DNA from: Pseudomonadota bacterium | Lineage (GTDB): Bacteria; Pseudomonadota; Gammaproteobacteria; Burkholderiales; Thiobacillaceae | Reading direction: 5' to 3' | Assembly: GCA_029558905.1 (NCBI GenBank) | Contig: JAKQCX010000030.1 | Coordinates: 62,001-126,000, forward strand | DNA length: 64,000 nt | Part shown: in pieces, positions 45,967 through 54,174 of the stretch | Position numbering within the stretch: position 1 is the stretch's first letter | Layout: each line of letters opens with the position of its first letter | Program-made: the position numbers and the translations under genes | The notes under the pieces: generated by a model | What the model was told of the DNA's origin: nothing | The model's input: only the letters and a program-made list of their open reading frames with translations | The model's database searches: none

Positions 45967-46212
45967 TTATTTCCCGCTGCCGGACCTGGCGGCGTGCAGG
46001 CCCAGGGATTCCCAGAAGTGGCCAGTGAAGGCCCCGTGGAAATAGGAGAACACGAAGGCCACCAGCACCGGGATGATGAACAGGATCCGGTTCTCTCTCG
46101 TGTGCTGGGCCCACTGCACGAACAGGTCGGCATGGCTCAGGAGCAGGGTGTAGAGCGCGAGACTGGCGGTGCCGTAGAGCAGGGTTGCGGCGATGGATTT
46201 CTTGGGGGTCAT
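45967..46212 (-). CDS. Small two-segment membrane protein
   Basis: An 81-residue protein with two membrane helices (AATLLYGTASLALYTLLL and ILFIIPVLVAFVFSYF) and a short charged tail. It lies 12 bases before the TauE gene. I do not recognise a named family. A tiny partner gene directly before a TauE-type permease suggests an accessory subunit. Its N-terminus MTPKKSIAATLLYG fits an inside-positive orientation. Confidence 0.7.
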   Translation of the reverse strand: MTPKKSIAATLLYGTASLALYTLLLSHADLFVQWAQHTRENRILFIIPVLVAFVFSYFHGAFTGHFWESLGLHAARSGSGK

Positions 46213-46238
46213 GTCGATGCCTCGGGTTTGGAAAAAGG

Positions 46239-46790
46239 TCAGTGCGCGGAGGCCAGCTGGGGCGTGGCGCTTGCGTTCCGGCCGGCGTCGGGCGTGGGGC
46301 CCACGACGACGACGGGAACCGGTGATTTGCCTGCAGGCAGGCCGCGACGGCCGCCCAGCAGGCTTGCCACCGGGTCTTCCGGTGTAGCGGATACGGCAAA
46401 CAGGACTTCCGTGCGCCGGGACAGAAGCCCCAGCACGGCGCTACGCGCGTGGCGCTTCAGTTCGGCGGTCTCGCAGCGGATGCCGGCCAGATCCGGCAGA
46501 TAGGGGTCGAGCATGTAGCGCACGGCCATGGCGTCGTGGGTGATCAGCAGCAGATCGGCACCCATGCGGCGGCAGGCGCCGATGACATAGGCCATCACTG
46601 CCGGCGGCAGGTGGTCGCCCACGCCCAGGGCGATCATGCGCCGCGTGCACGGCGCGTCATCGGCCCGCGTGTGGGTGGCGGGCTTGCCATACAGCGCTGC
46701 GTGCATGGCGGCGCGGCCCGAGCGCTCGCCCAGGTCCGCGAAGGCCAGGGCTGCCATGGCCTGCTTGAGTTGCTCTGTCAGATGTTTCAT
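46239..46790 (-). CDS. USP-like protein, first gene of the TauE operon
   Basis: A 183-residue soluble protein with a Rossmann-like pattern: AYVIGACRRMGADLLLITHDAMAVRYML in pieces, and VPVVVVGPTPD near the end. It lacks a full UspA ATP loop. The start at 46790 sits about 23 bases from the predicted sigma-54 transcription start. It leads the set usp, small membrane protein, TauE exporter. Similarity to universal stress proteins is weak, and the function is unknown. Confidence 0.6.
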   Translation of the reverse strand: MKHLTEQLKQAMAALAFADLGERSGRAAMHAALYGKPATHTRADDAPCTRRMIALGVGDHLPPAVMAYVIGACRRMGADLLLITHDAMAVRYMLDPYLPDLAGIRCETAELKRHARSAVLGLLSRRTEVLFAVSATPEDPVASLLGGRRGLPAGKSPVPVVVVGPTPDAGRNASATPQLASAH

Positions 46791-46824
46791 GGGGACTCCG
46801 GTGTGGATGCACGCCCTGCCTATC

Positions 46825-46839
46825 GCAAGCCACGTGCCA
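46825..46839 (-). promoter_or_regulatory. Sigma-54 promoter of the USP-TauE operon
   Basis: The minus strand reads TGGCACG-TGGC-TTGC, an exact match to the sigma-54 consensus TGGCACG-N4-TTGC, with GG-N10-GC spacing. Transcription should begin near 46813, about 23 bases before the ATG at 46790. A palindromic activator-type site lies about 63 bases further upstream. Confidence 0.85.
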
Positions 46840-46901
46840 TCCCGTGTTTTGATGTATCTCGTTGATTTCATTTGGAGGGATGGGAGGCGACACGAGGATG
46901 G

Positions 46902-46921
46902 ATGTTTCACGGATGAAACAT
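46902..46921. promoter_or_regulatory. Palindromic activator site 1 (ATGTTTCA-N4-TGAAACAT)
   Basis: A perfect 8+4+8 inverted repeat, ATGTTTCA-CGGA-TGAAACAT, placed as expected for an enhancer of the sigma-54 promoter at 46825-46839. The NtrC-type regulator gene at 48472 belongs to the divergent operon and is the natural candidate ligand. Confidence 0.7.
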
Positions 46922-46950
46922 GACCAGGCTCATCGGGTCTAACCCCATGA

Positions 46951-46981
46951 TTGACAACGGTCAGTCGGAGACGTTTAGAAT
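46951..46981 (+). promoter_or_regulatory. Sigma-70-type promoter of kinase-regulator pair 1
   Basis: TTGACA at 46951-46956 and TAGAAT at 46976-46981 with a 19-base spacer, a little longer than ideal. The predicted start near 46988 abuts the second palindromic site. Confidence 0.5.
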
Positions 46982-46988
46982 CCGCAAC

Positions 46989-47008
46989 ATGTTTCATTTT
47001 GGAAACGA
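46989..47008. promoter_or_regulatory. Palindromic site 2, degenerate copy at the kinase start
   Basis: ATGTTTCA-TTTT-GGAAACGA repeats the architecture of site 1 with a perfect left arm and five of eight bases kept in the right arm. It overlaps the predicted +1 and ribosome region of the kinase gene, where binding would be expected to reduce expression (autoregulation). Confidence 0.5.
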
Positions 47009-47011
47009 AGC

Positions 47012-48475
47012 ATGTCCAGCATCCGCGGCAAGGTCACTCTGGGCTATCTTGCCCTCGCCACGGGTGTGGGGGGGTTCGTGCTGTTTGCCTCTGCCGATCT
47101 GCGCTATCTGGAAAACCGGGTGCGCGAAGGGGTGGCGATCTCCGCCTTCCGCGATGGCGTGCAGGAACTGCGGCGTCACGAGAAGAACTACTTTCTCCAC
47201 CACGGCGCCGCCGAACTGGATGCGGCGCGTGCCCTGGCGAGCCAGCTGGTGCGCACGCTGAACGACGAGGCCGGGGCCCTGGCGGGCGTGGCGCGCGGGG
47301 ACGAACTGCCGGTCCTGCGCCGGACCATGCGGCGCTATCTGGATCTGATCGAGCAGCCCATCGAATTTGGCCAGCAGGGTGGCCCGTCGGCGGAGCCCGG
47401 CATACGCGCCGCGGGTCATGCCGTTTCCGTGGCGAGCGACCGGCTGGCGGGGCGTGAGCGCGCGTTCCTGGCGAGCGTGCTGCGCCAGTCCCGTCTGGCC
47501 CTGGTGGGGGGAGTGGGCATGGTGGTCCTGCTGGCCCTGGCCGGCGGGCATCTGCTCTACCGCGCCGTGGGACGGCCGCTGAAGCGCCTGGAGGATCAGT
47601 TGCAGCCCCTGGCCGAAGGACGCTTCCAGGCCTTTACCCAGGTTTCCGGAGACCGAGAGATCGTTTCTTTCACCGCCGCCCTCAACCGCATGCTGACGGA
47701 GCTCGATCTGCGCCGGCGCCAGGTGCTGCAGGCGGAAAGACTGGCGGCCCTGGGTACCCTGGCCTCCGGCGTGGCGCACGAGCTCAATAACCCCCTGGGC
47801 AACATCTCCGGCGCCTGCCAGATCCTGCTGGAGGAACTGGGTGGTCTGGATGCGCTGCCGGCCGGCACGCGCGTGACCCTGCTGACATGGCTCACCCAGA
47901 TCGACGACGAGACCGAACGCGCCCGCCGCATCGTGCGCACCCTACTGGACTACAGCCGCAAGCCGGGTCTGAAGGGCATGCCCTGCCCATTGCACGAGGT
48001 CCTGGAGAAGTCCCTGCTCCTGCTGCGCAGGCGGCTGCCGGGCGAGGACTGCGTGCGCCTCGACGTGCCAGCCGACCTGTGGGTCCGCGCCGACCCCCAG
48101 CGCCTGCAGCAGGTATGCATCAACCTCGTCCAGAACGCATTCGATGCCGGTGCCCGCGAAGTACGCATCCAGGCGCGACCGGGCTTGCCGGGCGACTGGC
48201 CTCCCGCGGACGCCGGCCTGGTGGTGGGCGCGGGCACGGGGCGGCAGGCGGTGCTCATCCGGGTGGAGGATGACGGACCCGGCATCCTGCCGCGGGAGCT
48301 GGACCACATCTTCGATCCCTTCTACACCACCCGGGAACCGGGCGAGGGCACGGGCCTGGGCCTCTACATCGTCAGCGAGATCGTGCAGGAACAGGAGGGC
48401 GCCATCGCCGTGCGCAGCGTCCCCGGGGCCGGCACCCGTTTCGAACTGTGGCTGCCCCGCGGGGAGGAGGTATGA
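47012..48475 (+). CDS. Sensor histidine kinase, NtrB-type, pair 1
   Basis: A 487-residue kinase. It has a membrane segment at about residues 8-28, a periplasmic helical sensor of about 130 residues containing LRRHEKNYFLHHG, a second membrane segment at about 163-183, and a HAMP-like linker. The His-box is LASGVAHELNNPLGNISGA (His about 256), and ATPase boxes are NLVQNAFDAGA, DDGPGILPREL and GEGTGLGLYIV. The periplasmic RRxEKNxFL motif is shared with the paralogue at 54171-55673 and resembles helical-bundle sensors of chemoreceptors. It is coupled to its regulator by an ATGA overlap. Confidence 0.9.
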   Translation: MSSIRGKVTLGYLALATGVGGFVLFASADLRYLENRVREGVAISAFRDGVQELRRHEKNYFLHHGAAELDAARALASQLVRTLNDEAGALAGVARGDELPVLRRTMRRYLDLIEQPIEFGQQGGPSAEPGIRAAGHAVSVASDRLAGRERAFLASVLRQSRLALVGGVGMVVLLALAGGHLLYRAVGRPLKRLEDQLQPLAEGRFQAFTQVSGDREIVSFTAALNRMLTELDLRRRQVLQAERLAALGTLASGVAHELNNPLGNISGACQILLEELGGLDALPAGTRVTLLTWLTQIDDETERARRIVRTLLDYSRKPGLKGMPCPLHEVLEKSLLLLRRRLPGEDCVRLDVPADLWVRADPQRLQQVCINLVQNAFDAGAREVRIQARPGLPGDWPPADAGLVVGAGTGRQAVLIRVEDDGPGILPRELDHIFDPFYTTREPGEGTGLGLYIVSEIVQEQEGAIAVRSVPGAGTRFELWLPRGEEV

Positions 48476-49839
48476 GCAGCCCTGCGCCCCCTCGTCTTCT
48501 GCTGGTGGACGACGAGGCCGCGGCCCTGAAGACCCTGGCCCACCTGTTCCGCAAGGCCGGGTATGAGGTGACAGCCCGGCAAAGCGGCCAGGCGGCGTTG
48601 CAGGAATTGCGCGCGCGGGAATTCGACGTGGTCCTCACCGATCTGCGCATGAAGGGCGTGGACGGCCTGGAGGTCTTGCGCCAAGCGCGGACGTTGCAGC
48701 CCGACGTGGAGGTCATCGTCCTCACCGGCCACGCCACGCTGGACTCCGCCGTGGCGGCCATGAAGGAAGGCGCCTTCCATTACGTGGCCAAACCCTATCG
48801 CCTGGACGAGGTGCGGCAGGTGGTGAAGAGCGCCCTGGACGTGGTGGGCCTGAAGCGGGAAAACCGCGATCTGCGCCGACGCATCGAGGGCTATCGGGAA
48901 CCGGTCAACATCATCACCCAGGACCCTGGGCTGCAGCGCCTGCTGGATACGGCCCGCCAGGTGGCGCCGACGGACTGCAACATCCTCATCAGCGGAGAAT
49001 CCGGTACCGGCAAGGAGCTCATGGCCCGCTACGCGCACCTGCACAGTTCCCGCGCCGGCCAGGCCTTCGTGGCCGTGAACTGCGGTGCCCTGCAGGAGGA
49101 ATTGCTCGCCAACGAGCTGTTCGGGCACGAAAAGGCTGCCTTCACCGGTGCCGACCGCATGAAGCGGGGCCTCATTGAGATGGCGGAGGGCGGCACCCTG
49201 TTCCTCGACGAGATTGCCGAGATGAGCCTGACCATGCAGGTGAAGCTGTTGCGGGTGCTGCAGGAGCGGGAGCTGATGCGTGTGGGCGGCACGCAGCCGG
49301 TGCGCGTGGATGTGCGCTTCCTGGCCGCCACCAACCGGGACTTGCAGGAAAACGTGGGCAGCGGCCGCTTTCGTGCCGATCTGTATTTCCGCCTGAATGT
49401 GGTGAACCTGACCCTGCCGCCCCTGCGCGAGCGGCGCGACGACATCCCCCTGCTGGCTTTCTACTTCCTGAAGAAATTCGCCCTGGCCATGGGCAAGCCG
49501 GTGGACGACATCGACCCGGAGGCCCTGAACTTGCTGGCCCGCTACGATTACCCGGGCAATGTGCGAGAGCTGGCGAACCTGGTGGAGCGGGGCGTGGCTC
49601 TGGCGCGGGGCAGTCTGCTGCAGGTCGCGCACCTGCCGGAAAGCCTGCGTCACCTGCATGTGCGCGTCGCCGCCGCACCCATTGCCATGGGCGAGTTCTC
49701 CAGCCTGGAGGCCAACGAGGCCGCCCACATCGCGCGCGTGCTGGCGCACACCGGCGGCAACCGCAATCAGGCGGCGGAAATCCTTGGCATCGACCGGGTC
49801 TCCCTGTGGCGGCGCATCAAGCGCTACGGCCTGGAGTGA
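48472..49839 (+). CDS. NtrC-family sigma-54 response regulator, pair 1
   Basis: A 455-residue regulator. Receiver: PRLLLVDDEAAALKTL, phospho-Asp in VVLTDLRMKGVDGLE, Lys in YVAKPYRLDE. AAA+ domain from about residue 140: Walker A ISGESGTGKEL, Walker B GGTLFLDEIAE. The sigma-54 contact loop reads KAAFTGA instead of GAFTGA. A Fis-type HTH forms the end (NRNQAAEILGIDRVSLWRRI). A GGGGAGGAGGT ribosome site lies in the end of the kinase gene. Likely targets are the palindromic sites at 46902 and 46989. Confidence 0.9.
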   Translation: MSSPAPPRLLLVDDEAAALKTLAHLFRKAGYEVTARQSGQAALQELRAREFDVVLTDLRMKGVDGLEVLRQARTLQPDVEVIVLTGHATLDSAVAAMKEGAFHYVAKPYRLDEVRQVVKSALDVVGLKRENRDLRRRIEGYREPVNIITQDPGLQRLLDTARQVAPTDCNILISGESGTGKELMARYAHLHSSRAGQAFVAVNCGALQEELLANELFGHEKAAFTGADRMKRGLIEMAEGGTLFLDEIAEMSLTMQVKLLRVLQERELMRVGGTQPVRVDVRFLAATNRDLQENVGSGRFRADLYFRLNVVNLTLPPLRERRDDIPLLAFYFLKKFALAMGKPVDDIDPEALNLLARYDYPGNVRELANLVERGVALARGSLLQVAHLPESLRHLHVRVAAAPIAMGEFSSLEANEAAHIARVLAHTGGNRNQAAEILGIDRVSLWRRIKRYGLE

Positions 49840-49863
49840 GCCGCGCTCCGGGGCCGGATGCCA

Positions 49864-51987
49864 TCAGGCCCGCGTCGGCAGCAGGCAGAAGGCGTCTTCC
49901 CGTGCTTGCTCGCCCAGGCGTGCCTGAATGGCGGCGATGGCCTGATCCTCGGTGGCGAAGATGTTGTCCTGGCCGATCAGGTCGAACAGGCCGGTGGCGC
50001 GCATCACGTCCAGGATCTGCTTTTTCAGGCCCGAGAACACCACCTCCATGCCATTGCCGCGCAGGCGCTCCACCAGGTGGTGCACCACCTCCTCGCCGGA
50101 GGCATCCAGCTGGTTGATGGCATCGCCCACCACCAGCAGATATCGGGCATCCGGCTTGGCCGCGATCAGCTCCAGCACGGTGTCTTCAAAGTAGGCGATG
50201 TTGGCGAAGTACAGGGAACCGTCGAAGCGCATGGCGATGATGTACGGACTGGTGGGCAGGGTCGGATGGACCTTGATGTCCCGCAGGGTGCCATCGGCAA
50301 AGCGGCCGAGCTGGGCCACGCGCGGTTTCATGGTGCGGTACAGGTAGAGCACGATGGCCAGGCCCGCGCCGATCAGGATGCCCTTGTCCAGGTGCGGGGC
50401 GGCGATCAGGGTGATGACGAAGGTGACGCCGGCGACGATGCCGTCGAACCTGCTGGCCTGCCAGGTGTGCTTGAGGGCCTTGGGTGTGATCAGGCTGCTC
50501 ACCGCCAGCAGGATGATGACCGCCAGCGTGGCCTTGGGCAGGTGGTACAGGTAGTCGGTCAGGAACAGCAGGGTCACGGCCACGAACAGACCGTTGAATA
50601 CCATGGCGAAGCCGGTCCTGGCTCCGGCCTGCAGGTTGATGGCCGAGCCGGTGAAGGAGCCACAGGCCGGATAGGCCTGGAAGAACGCCCCCCCGATGTT
50701 GGCCAGGCCCTGGCCGATGAGTTCCTGGTTCGGGTCGAGGCGCTGCTTGGTCTTGGCCGCCAGGGCCTTGGCCATGGAGATGGATTCCATGAAGGCCACC
50801 AGGGCGATGATGAAGGCGGCGGAGAGCAGTTGCAGCATGGCATCCAGGGACAGGGGTGGCAGACGTAAGCCAGGCAGGCCGGACGGGACCTTGCCCACCA
50901 CATCGCCCCCGCTCACCAGCTTGATCTCCCCCTGCTCGATCTTCTTGATGTGCCATTGGCGCGTGTCGGATTCCGGGCCGACGGGCGCCTTGCCCGCCAG
51001 GTAGAGGGTGGCGGCCCCCCGCGCATCCGTGTCCACGCGCGTGAAGTCCAGCCTGCGGATGGCGTGCATGCGCGCCTTGTTTTCCGTTTCCAGGCCGGCG
51101 ATGTCCAGCTTGAGCACGGAGATGGCGTATTCCAGGTCCGCGGCGCCACGCGCGTCGCGGGTCTTGTGCGCCAGGCGCGCCTGGCTGGACAGGGCGGTGA
51201 CCCTGGCGCTCATCTCCTGGATGCGCCGGTCGGCTTCGGCATAGGCGCTCACCAGGGCCCGGGCTTCCGGATCGGCGATGTGCGCGGGGCTGGCGCTGAC
51301 CTTGCGCTCGAACCCCGTCAGGGCGCTGACGGCGATGGTCACCACCACGGCGATCAACACGGACAGCTTGGACAGGGCGGGGACCCTTTTCAAACCCAGC
51401 ATGAGCAGCAGTGCGAACACGGACATGGCCAGGGTGGGCAGATGGGTGTCGGGCAGGTAGCCGAACATCTCCCAGATGTCGTAGAGGAAGGAATCGCTGC
51501 GTCCCTTGGGGATGCCCAGCAGCATGTCCAGCTGCGACAGAGCGATGATCACCGCCGCCGCGTTCATGAAACCCAGGATCACCGGGTGGGAGACGAAGTT
51601 GACGATGCTGCCCAGCTTGATCACCCCCAGGCTGAACTGGATCACGCCCACCATCAGGGAGAGGAGCAGGGCAAGGCCGATGTATTCCTCGCTGAAAGGC
51701 ACGGCCAGGGGGGTGATGGCGGCCGCCGTCATGAGCGAGACGATGGCCACCGGACCGGTGGAAAGCTGACGGGACGAGCCCCACAGGGCGCCCAGGATGG
51801 CCGGCACGAAGGCCACGTACAGGCCGTAATAGACCGGCAGGCCGGATAGCTGCGCGTAGGCCATGGCCTTGGGCACCAGCACCAGGGCGCCGGTGATGCC
51901 GGCGATCATGTCACCACGCAGCAGGGTTGAGCTGATGGGAAACCAGGCCAGGAAGGGAAAGAGACGCAGCAGCAAGGGGTTGTTCAT
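49864..51987 (-). CDS. SulP-family transporter with coiled-coil insert and STAS (707 aa)
   Basis: A SulP protein: GDMIAGITGALVLVPKAMAY, GLYVAFVPAILGALWGSS, NQELIGQGLANIGGAFF. A hydrophilic insert occupies about residues 228-365, rich in Ala/Glu/Lys heptads (AEADRRIQEMSARVTALSS), between the two halves of the transport domain. The normal SulP pattern VGKVPSGLPGLRLP follows directly. A C-terminal STAS domain carries DASGEEVVHHL. It faces the gamma-carbonic anhydrase gene across an operator-like region, suggesting bicarbonate as substrate, though sulfate cannot be excluded. Confidence 0.88.
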   Translation of the reverse strand: MNNPLLLRLFPFLAWFPISSTLLRGDMIAGITGALVLVPKAMAYAQLSGLPVYYGLYVAFVPAILGALWGSSRQLSTGPVAIVSLMTAAAITPLAVPFSEEYIGLALLLSLMVGVIQFSLGVIKLGSIVNFVSHPVILGFMNAAAVIIALSQLDMLLGIPKGRSDSFLYDIWEMFGYLPDTHLPTLAMSVFALLLMLGLKRVPALSKLSVLIAVVVTIAVSALTGFERKVSASPAHIADPEARALVSAYAEADRRIQEMSARVTALSSQARLAHKTRDARGAADLEYAISVLKLDIAGLETENKARMHAIRRLDFTRVDTDARGAATLYLAGKAPVGPESDTRQWHIKKIEQGEIKLVSGGDVVGKVPSGLPGLRLPPLSLDAMLQLLSAAFIIALVAFMESISMAKALAAKTKQRLDPNQELIGQGLANIGGAFFQAYPACGSFTGSAINLQAGARTGFAMVFNGLFVAVTLLFLTDYLYHLPKATLAVIILLAVSSLITPKALKHTWQASRFDGIVAGVTFVITLIAAPHLDKGILIGAGLAIVLYLYRTMKPRVAQLGRFADGTLRDIKVHPTLPTSPYIIAMRFDGSLYFANIAYFEDTVLELIAAKPDARYLLVVGDAINQLDASGEEVVHHLVERLRGNGMEVVFSGLKKQILDVMRATGLFDLIGQDNIFATEDQAIAAIQARLGEQAREDAFCLLPTRA

Positions 51988-52021
51988 GATCGCAGGGCCT
52001 AGACGGTAAGCGCGGGGTCAT

Positions 52022-52054
52022 CGTGCATGATGATTGCATAATGCAACATGCACG
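52022..52054. promoter_or_regulatory. TGCAT-type palindromic operator between sulP and gamma-CA
   Basis: A perfect 13-base palindrome TTGCAT-A-ATGCAA (52034-52046) nested inside an outer CGTGCAT...ATGCACG repeat (52022-52028 and 52048-52054). The same TGCAT-N-ATGCA box occurs upstream of orf66 and kinase 2. No GG-N10-GC sigma-54 element is visible here, so control may be through a sigma-70 promoter. Confidence 0.65.
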
Positions 52055-52122
52055 TGAAAAATTGCACCATTTTAGCAAAGTCTGATACACCTGCCAGTTC
52101 CACGACCTGCCGAGGAGCCTCC

Positions 52123-52683
52123 ATGATCCGCCGCAACCCCAACGGTGACGTGCCCGTCGTGCATGAAACCGCGTTCGTCGATCCCACCGCCATCCTGTGC
52201 GGCAAGGTCCTCGTGGAGGCCAACGTCTTCATCGGCCCCTATGCGGTCATCCGCGCCGACGAGGTGAACGAGGCGGGTGAAATGGAGCCCATCGTCATTG
52301 GCGCCGGCTCCAACATACAGGACGGCGTGGTGATCCACTGCAAGGCCGGTGGTGGCGTGCGCATCGGCAAGGAGAGTTCCATCGCCCACCGCTCCATCGT
52401 GCATGGCCCCTGCCAGGTGGGGGATCGGGTGTTCATCGGCTTCAATTCGGTGCTCTACAACTGCACCGTGGGCGACGGCTCGGTGGTGCGCCACAACGCC
52501 GTGGTGGAAGGCTGCGGCGTGCCTCCCGGTTTTTATATCCCCTCCACCACCAACGTGCATTCCGACGAGGAACTGGCCCGCATCGTGCCCGTCACCGCGG
52601 ATCAGACCGGTTTCTCGGAAAGCGTGGCCCAGGCCAACCTTGAACTGGTGAGAGGCTATAAGCGCATCCGCAACGAGTTTTGA
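52123..52683 (+). CDS. Gamma-class carbonic anhydrase family protein
   Basis: A 186-residue left-handed beta-helix protein with hexapeptide repeats. It keeps the zinc-type histidines in NIQDGVVIHCKA and IAHRSIVHGPCQVGD, and has the Cam-like IRADEVNEAGEMEPIVIGAG. It should interconvert CO2 and bicarbonate. The start at 52123 follows CCGAGGAGCC; the frame extends 25 codons upstream through the operator and is not used. It is divergent from sulP, so both can respond to the same operator. Confidence 0.85.
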   Translation: MIRRNPNGDVPVVHETAFVDPTAILCGKVLVEANVFIGPYAVIRADEVNEAGEMEPIVIGAGSNIQDGVVIHCKAGGGVRIGKESSIAHRSIVHGPCQVGDRVFIGFNSVLYNCTVGDGSVVRHNAVVEGCGVPPGFYIPSTTNVHSDEELARIVPVTADQTGFSESVAQANLELVRGYKRIRNEF

Positions 52684-52821
52684 ATGGAGGGGAGCAGGGC
52701 CGGGCGGCCTTATCGGCATGCCCGCAAGGCCAGCATGGGGGCCGCAGGGAGCGGGCGGGGGAAGTCCGGGCCCCGGGCGGGATATCCATGATCTCCGCCC
52801 GTGTTCGGCTCCCGCGTGGCC

Positions 52822-54174
52822 TCAACCCTTCTCTTCCCCGTATTTCTTCAGCTTGCGCCACAGCGATACCCGGTCGATGCCCAGCAGCTGGGCGGCCAGG
52901 GTCTGGTTGCCGTGGGCCTCGGCCAGCACCCAGAGGATGTAGTCCTTCTCCTGTTCTTCCAGGGGGATGACCTTGCCGTCCCGCCGGCGGAAGGCGCGTA
53001 TGGACAGGTCGCGCAGGTCATCGGGCAGGTGGGCGGTTTCCAGGGTGTCGCCCTGGCACAGGGCCACGCCCCGTTCGATGATGTTCTCCAGCTCGCGCAC
53101 ATTGCCTGGGAAGTCATAGGCCTTGAGCAGGGCCAGGGCGTCCGCGGATAGGTCGCGCACGGCCTTGCCCATGACCGGAGCAGCGCGCTCCAGGAAGTGC
53201 TGGGCCAGCAGTGGGATGTCCTCGCGCCGCTGGGACAGGGGCGGGATGTGCAGGTTGACCACGTTCAGGCGGTAGTAGAGGTCCTGGCGGAAGCGGCCGT
53301 CCGCCACCCAGTCCTTCATGTTGCGGTTGCTGGCGGCGATGAAGCGTACGTCCACCCGCACCGGCCGGGTGCTTCCCAGGGGCAGTACTTCCTTCTCCTG
53401 GATGGCGCGCAACAGCTTGACCTGCATGGCCGGCGACATCTCCGTGACCTCGTCCAGGAACAGGCTGCCGCCGTGGGCGGCCTCCAGCAGGCCGGTCTTG
53501 CCCACGGCGCCGGTGAAGGCCCCCCGGGCATGGCCGAACAGCTCGTTGGCCAGCAACTCCTCGTTGAAGGCGCCGCAGTTGATGGCCAGGAAGGGGCCGT
53601 CCGGATGGGTACCCTGTGCGTGCACGTAGCGGGCGAAGAGCTCCTTGCCGGTGCCCGATTCGCCGGTGATGAGCACGTTGCAACCCGTGGGCGCCACCTG
53701 GCGCGACATGTCCAGCAGCCTTTGCATGCCGCCATCCCGGGTGATGATGGGCACCCGGCCACGGTAGGCATCGAGCTGCTCGCGCAGGGCGCGGTTTTCC
53801 CGCTTCAGGCGGATCTTTTCCAGGGCCTCGGCCACGGTCTGGCGCACCTCGTCCAGGCGGAAGGGCTTGGCGATGTAGTGGAAGGCGCCTTCCTTCATGG
53901 CCTCCACTGCGGATTCCAGGGTGGCGTAGCCGGTGAGCATGATGACCTCGATGTCCGGGTATTGCGCCTTGCAGCGGCGCAGCAGCTGCATGCCATCCAC
54001 CCTGTCCATGCGCAGATCGGTGAGCACCAGGTCGAAGGGCTGGGCATGCAGCAGGTCCAGGGCATGCACGCCACTCTGCGTAGCGGTGATCCGATGGCCC
54101 TCCCGGGTCAGCACGTGTTGCAGGTTGCGCAGGGCGATTCTTTCGTCGTCGACCAGCAGGATGCGTGCGCTCAT
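52822..54174 (-). CDS. NtrC-family sigma-54 response regulator, pair 2
   Basis: A 450-residue paralogue of the regulator at 48472. Receiver: ARILLVDDERIALRNL, phospho-Asp in LVLTDLRMDRVDGMQ, Lys in YIAKPFRLDEVRQTV. AAA+ domain: Walker A ITGESGTGKELFA, intact GAFTGA loop (GHARGAFTGAVGK), Walker B GGSLFLDEVTEM. Fis-type HTH: NQTLAAQLLGIDRVSLWRKL. The start overlaps the stop of kinase 2 (ATGA). The TGCAT-N-ATGCA boxes near 52035 and 55700-55800 flank this pair and are its likely targets. Confidence 0.92.
   Translation of the reverse strand: MSARILLVDDERIALRNLQHVLTREGHRITATQSGVHALDLLHAQPFDLVLTDLRMDRVDGMQLLRRCKAQYPDIEVIMLTGYATLESAVEAMKEGAFHYIAKPFRLDEVRQTVAEALEKIRLKRENRALREQLDAYRGRVPIITRDGGMQRLLDMSRQVAPTGCNVLITGESGTGKELFARYVHAQGTHPDGPFLAINCGAFNEELLANELFGHARGAFTGAVGKTGLLEAAHGGSLFLDEVTEMSPAMQVKLLRAIQEKEVLPLGSTRPVRVDVRFIAASNRNMKDWVADGRFRQDLYYRLNVVNLHIPPLSQRREDIPLLAQHFLERAAPVMGKAVRDLSADALALLKAYDFPGNVRELENIIERGVALCQGDTLETAHLPDDLRDLSIRAFRRRDGKVIPLEEQEKDYILWVLAEAHGNQTLAAQLLGIDRVSLWRKLKKYGEEKG

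Noticed and set aside
51988-52122. Sigma-54 promoter between sulP and the gamma-carbonic anhydrase gene
   Set aside because: I checked both strands for GG-N10-GC. Only one match appeared, overlapping the start codon, without the flanking TGGCA consensus.
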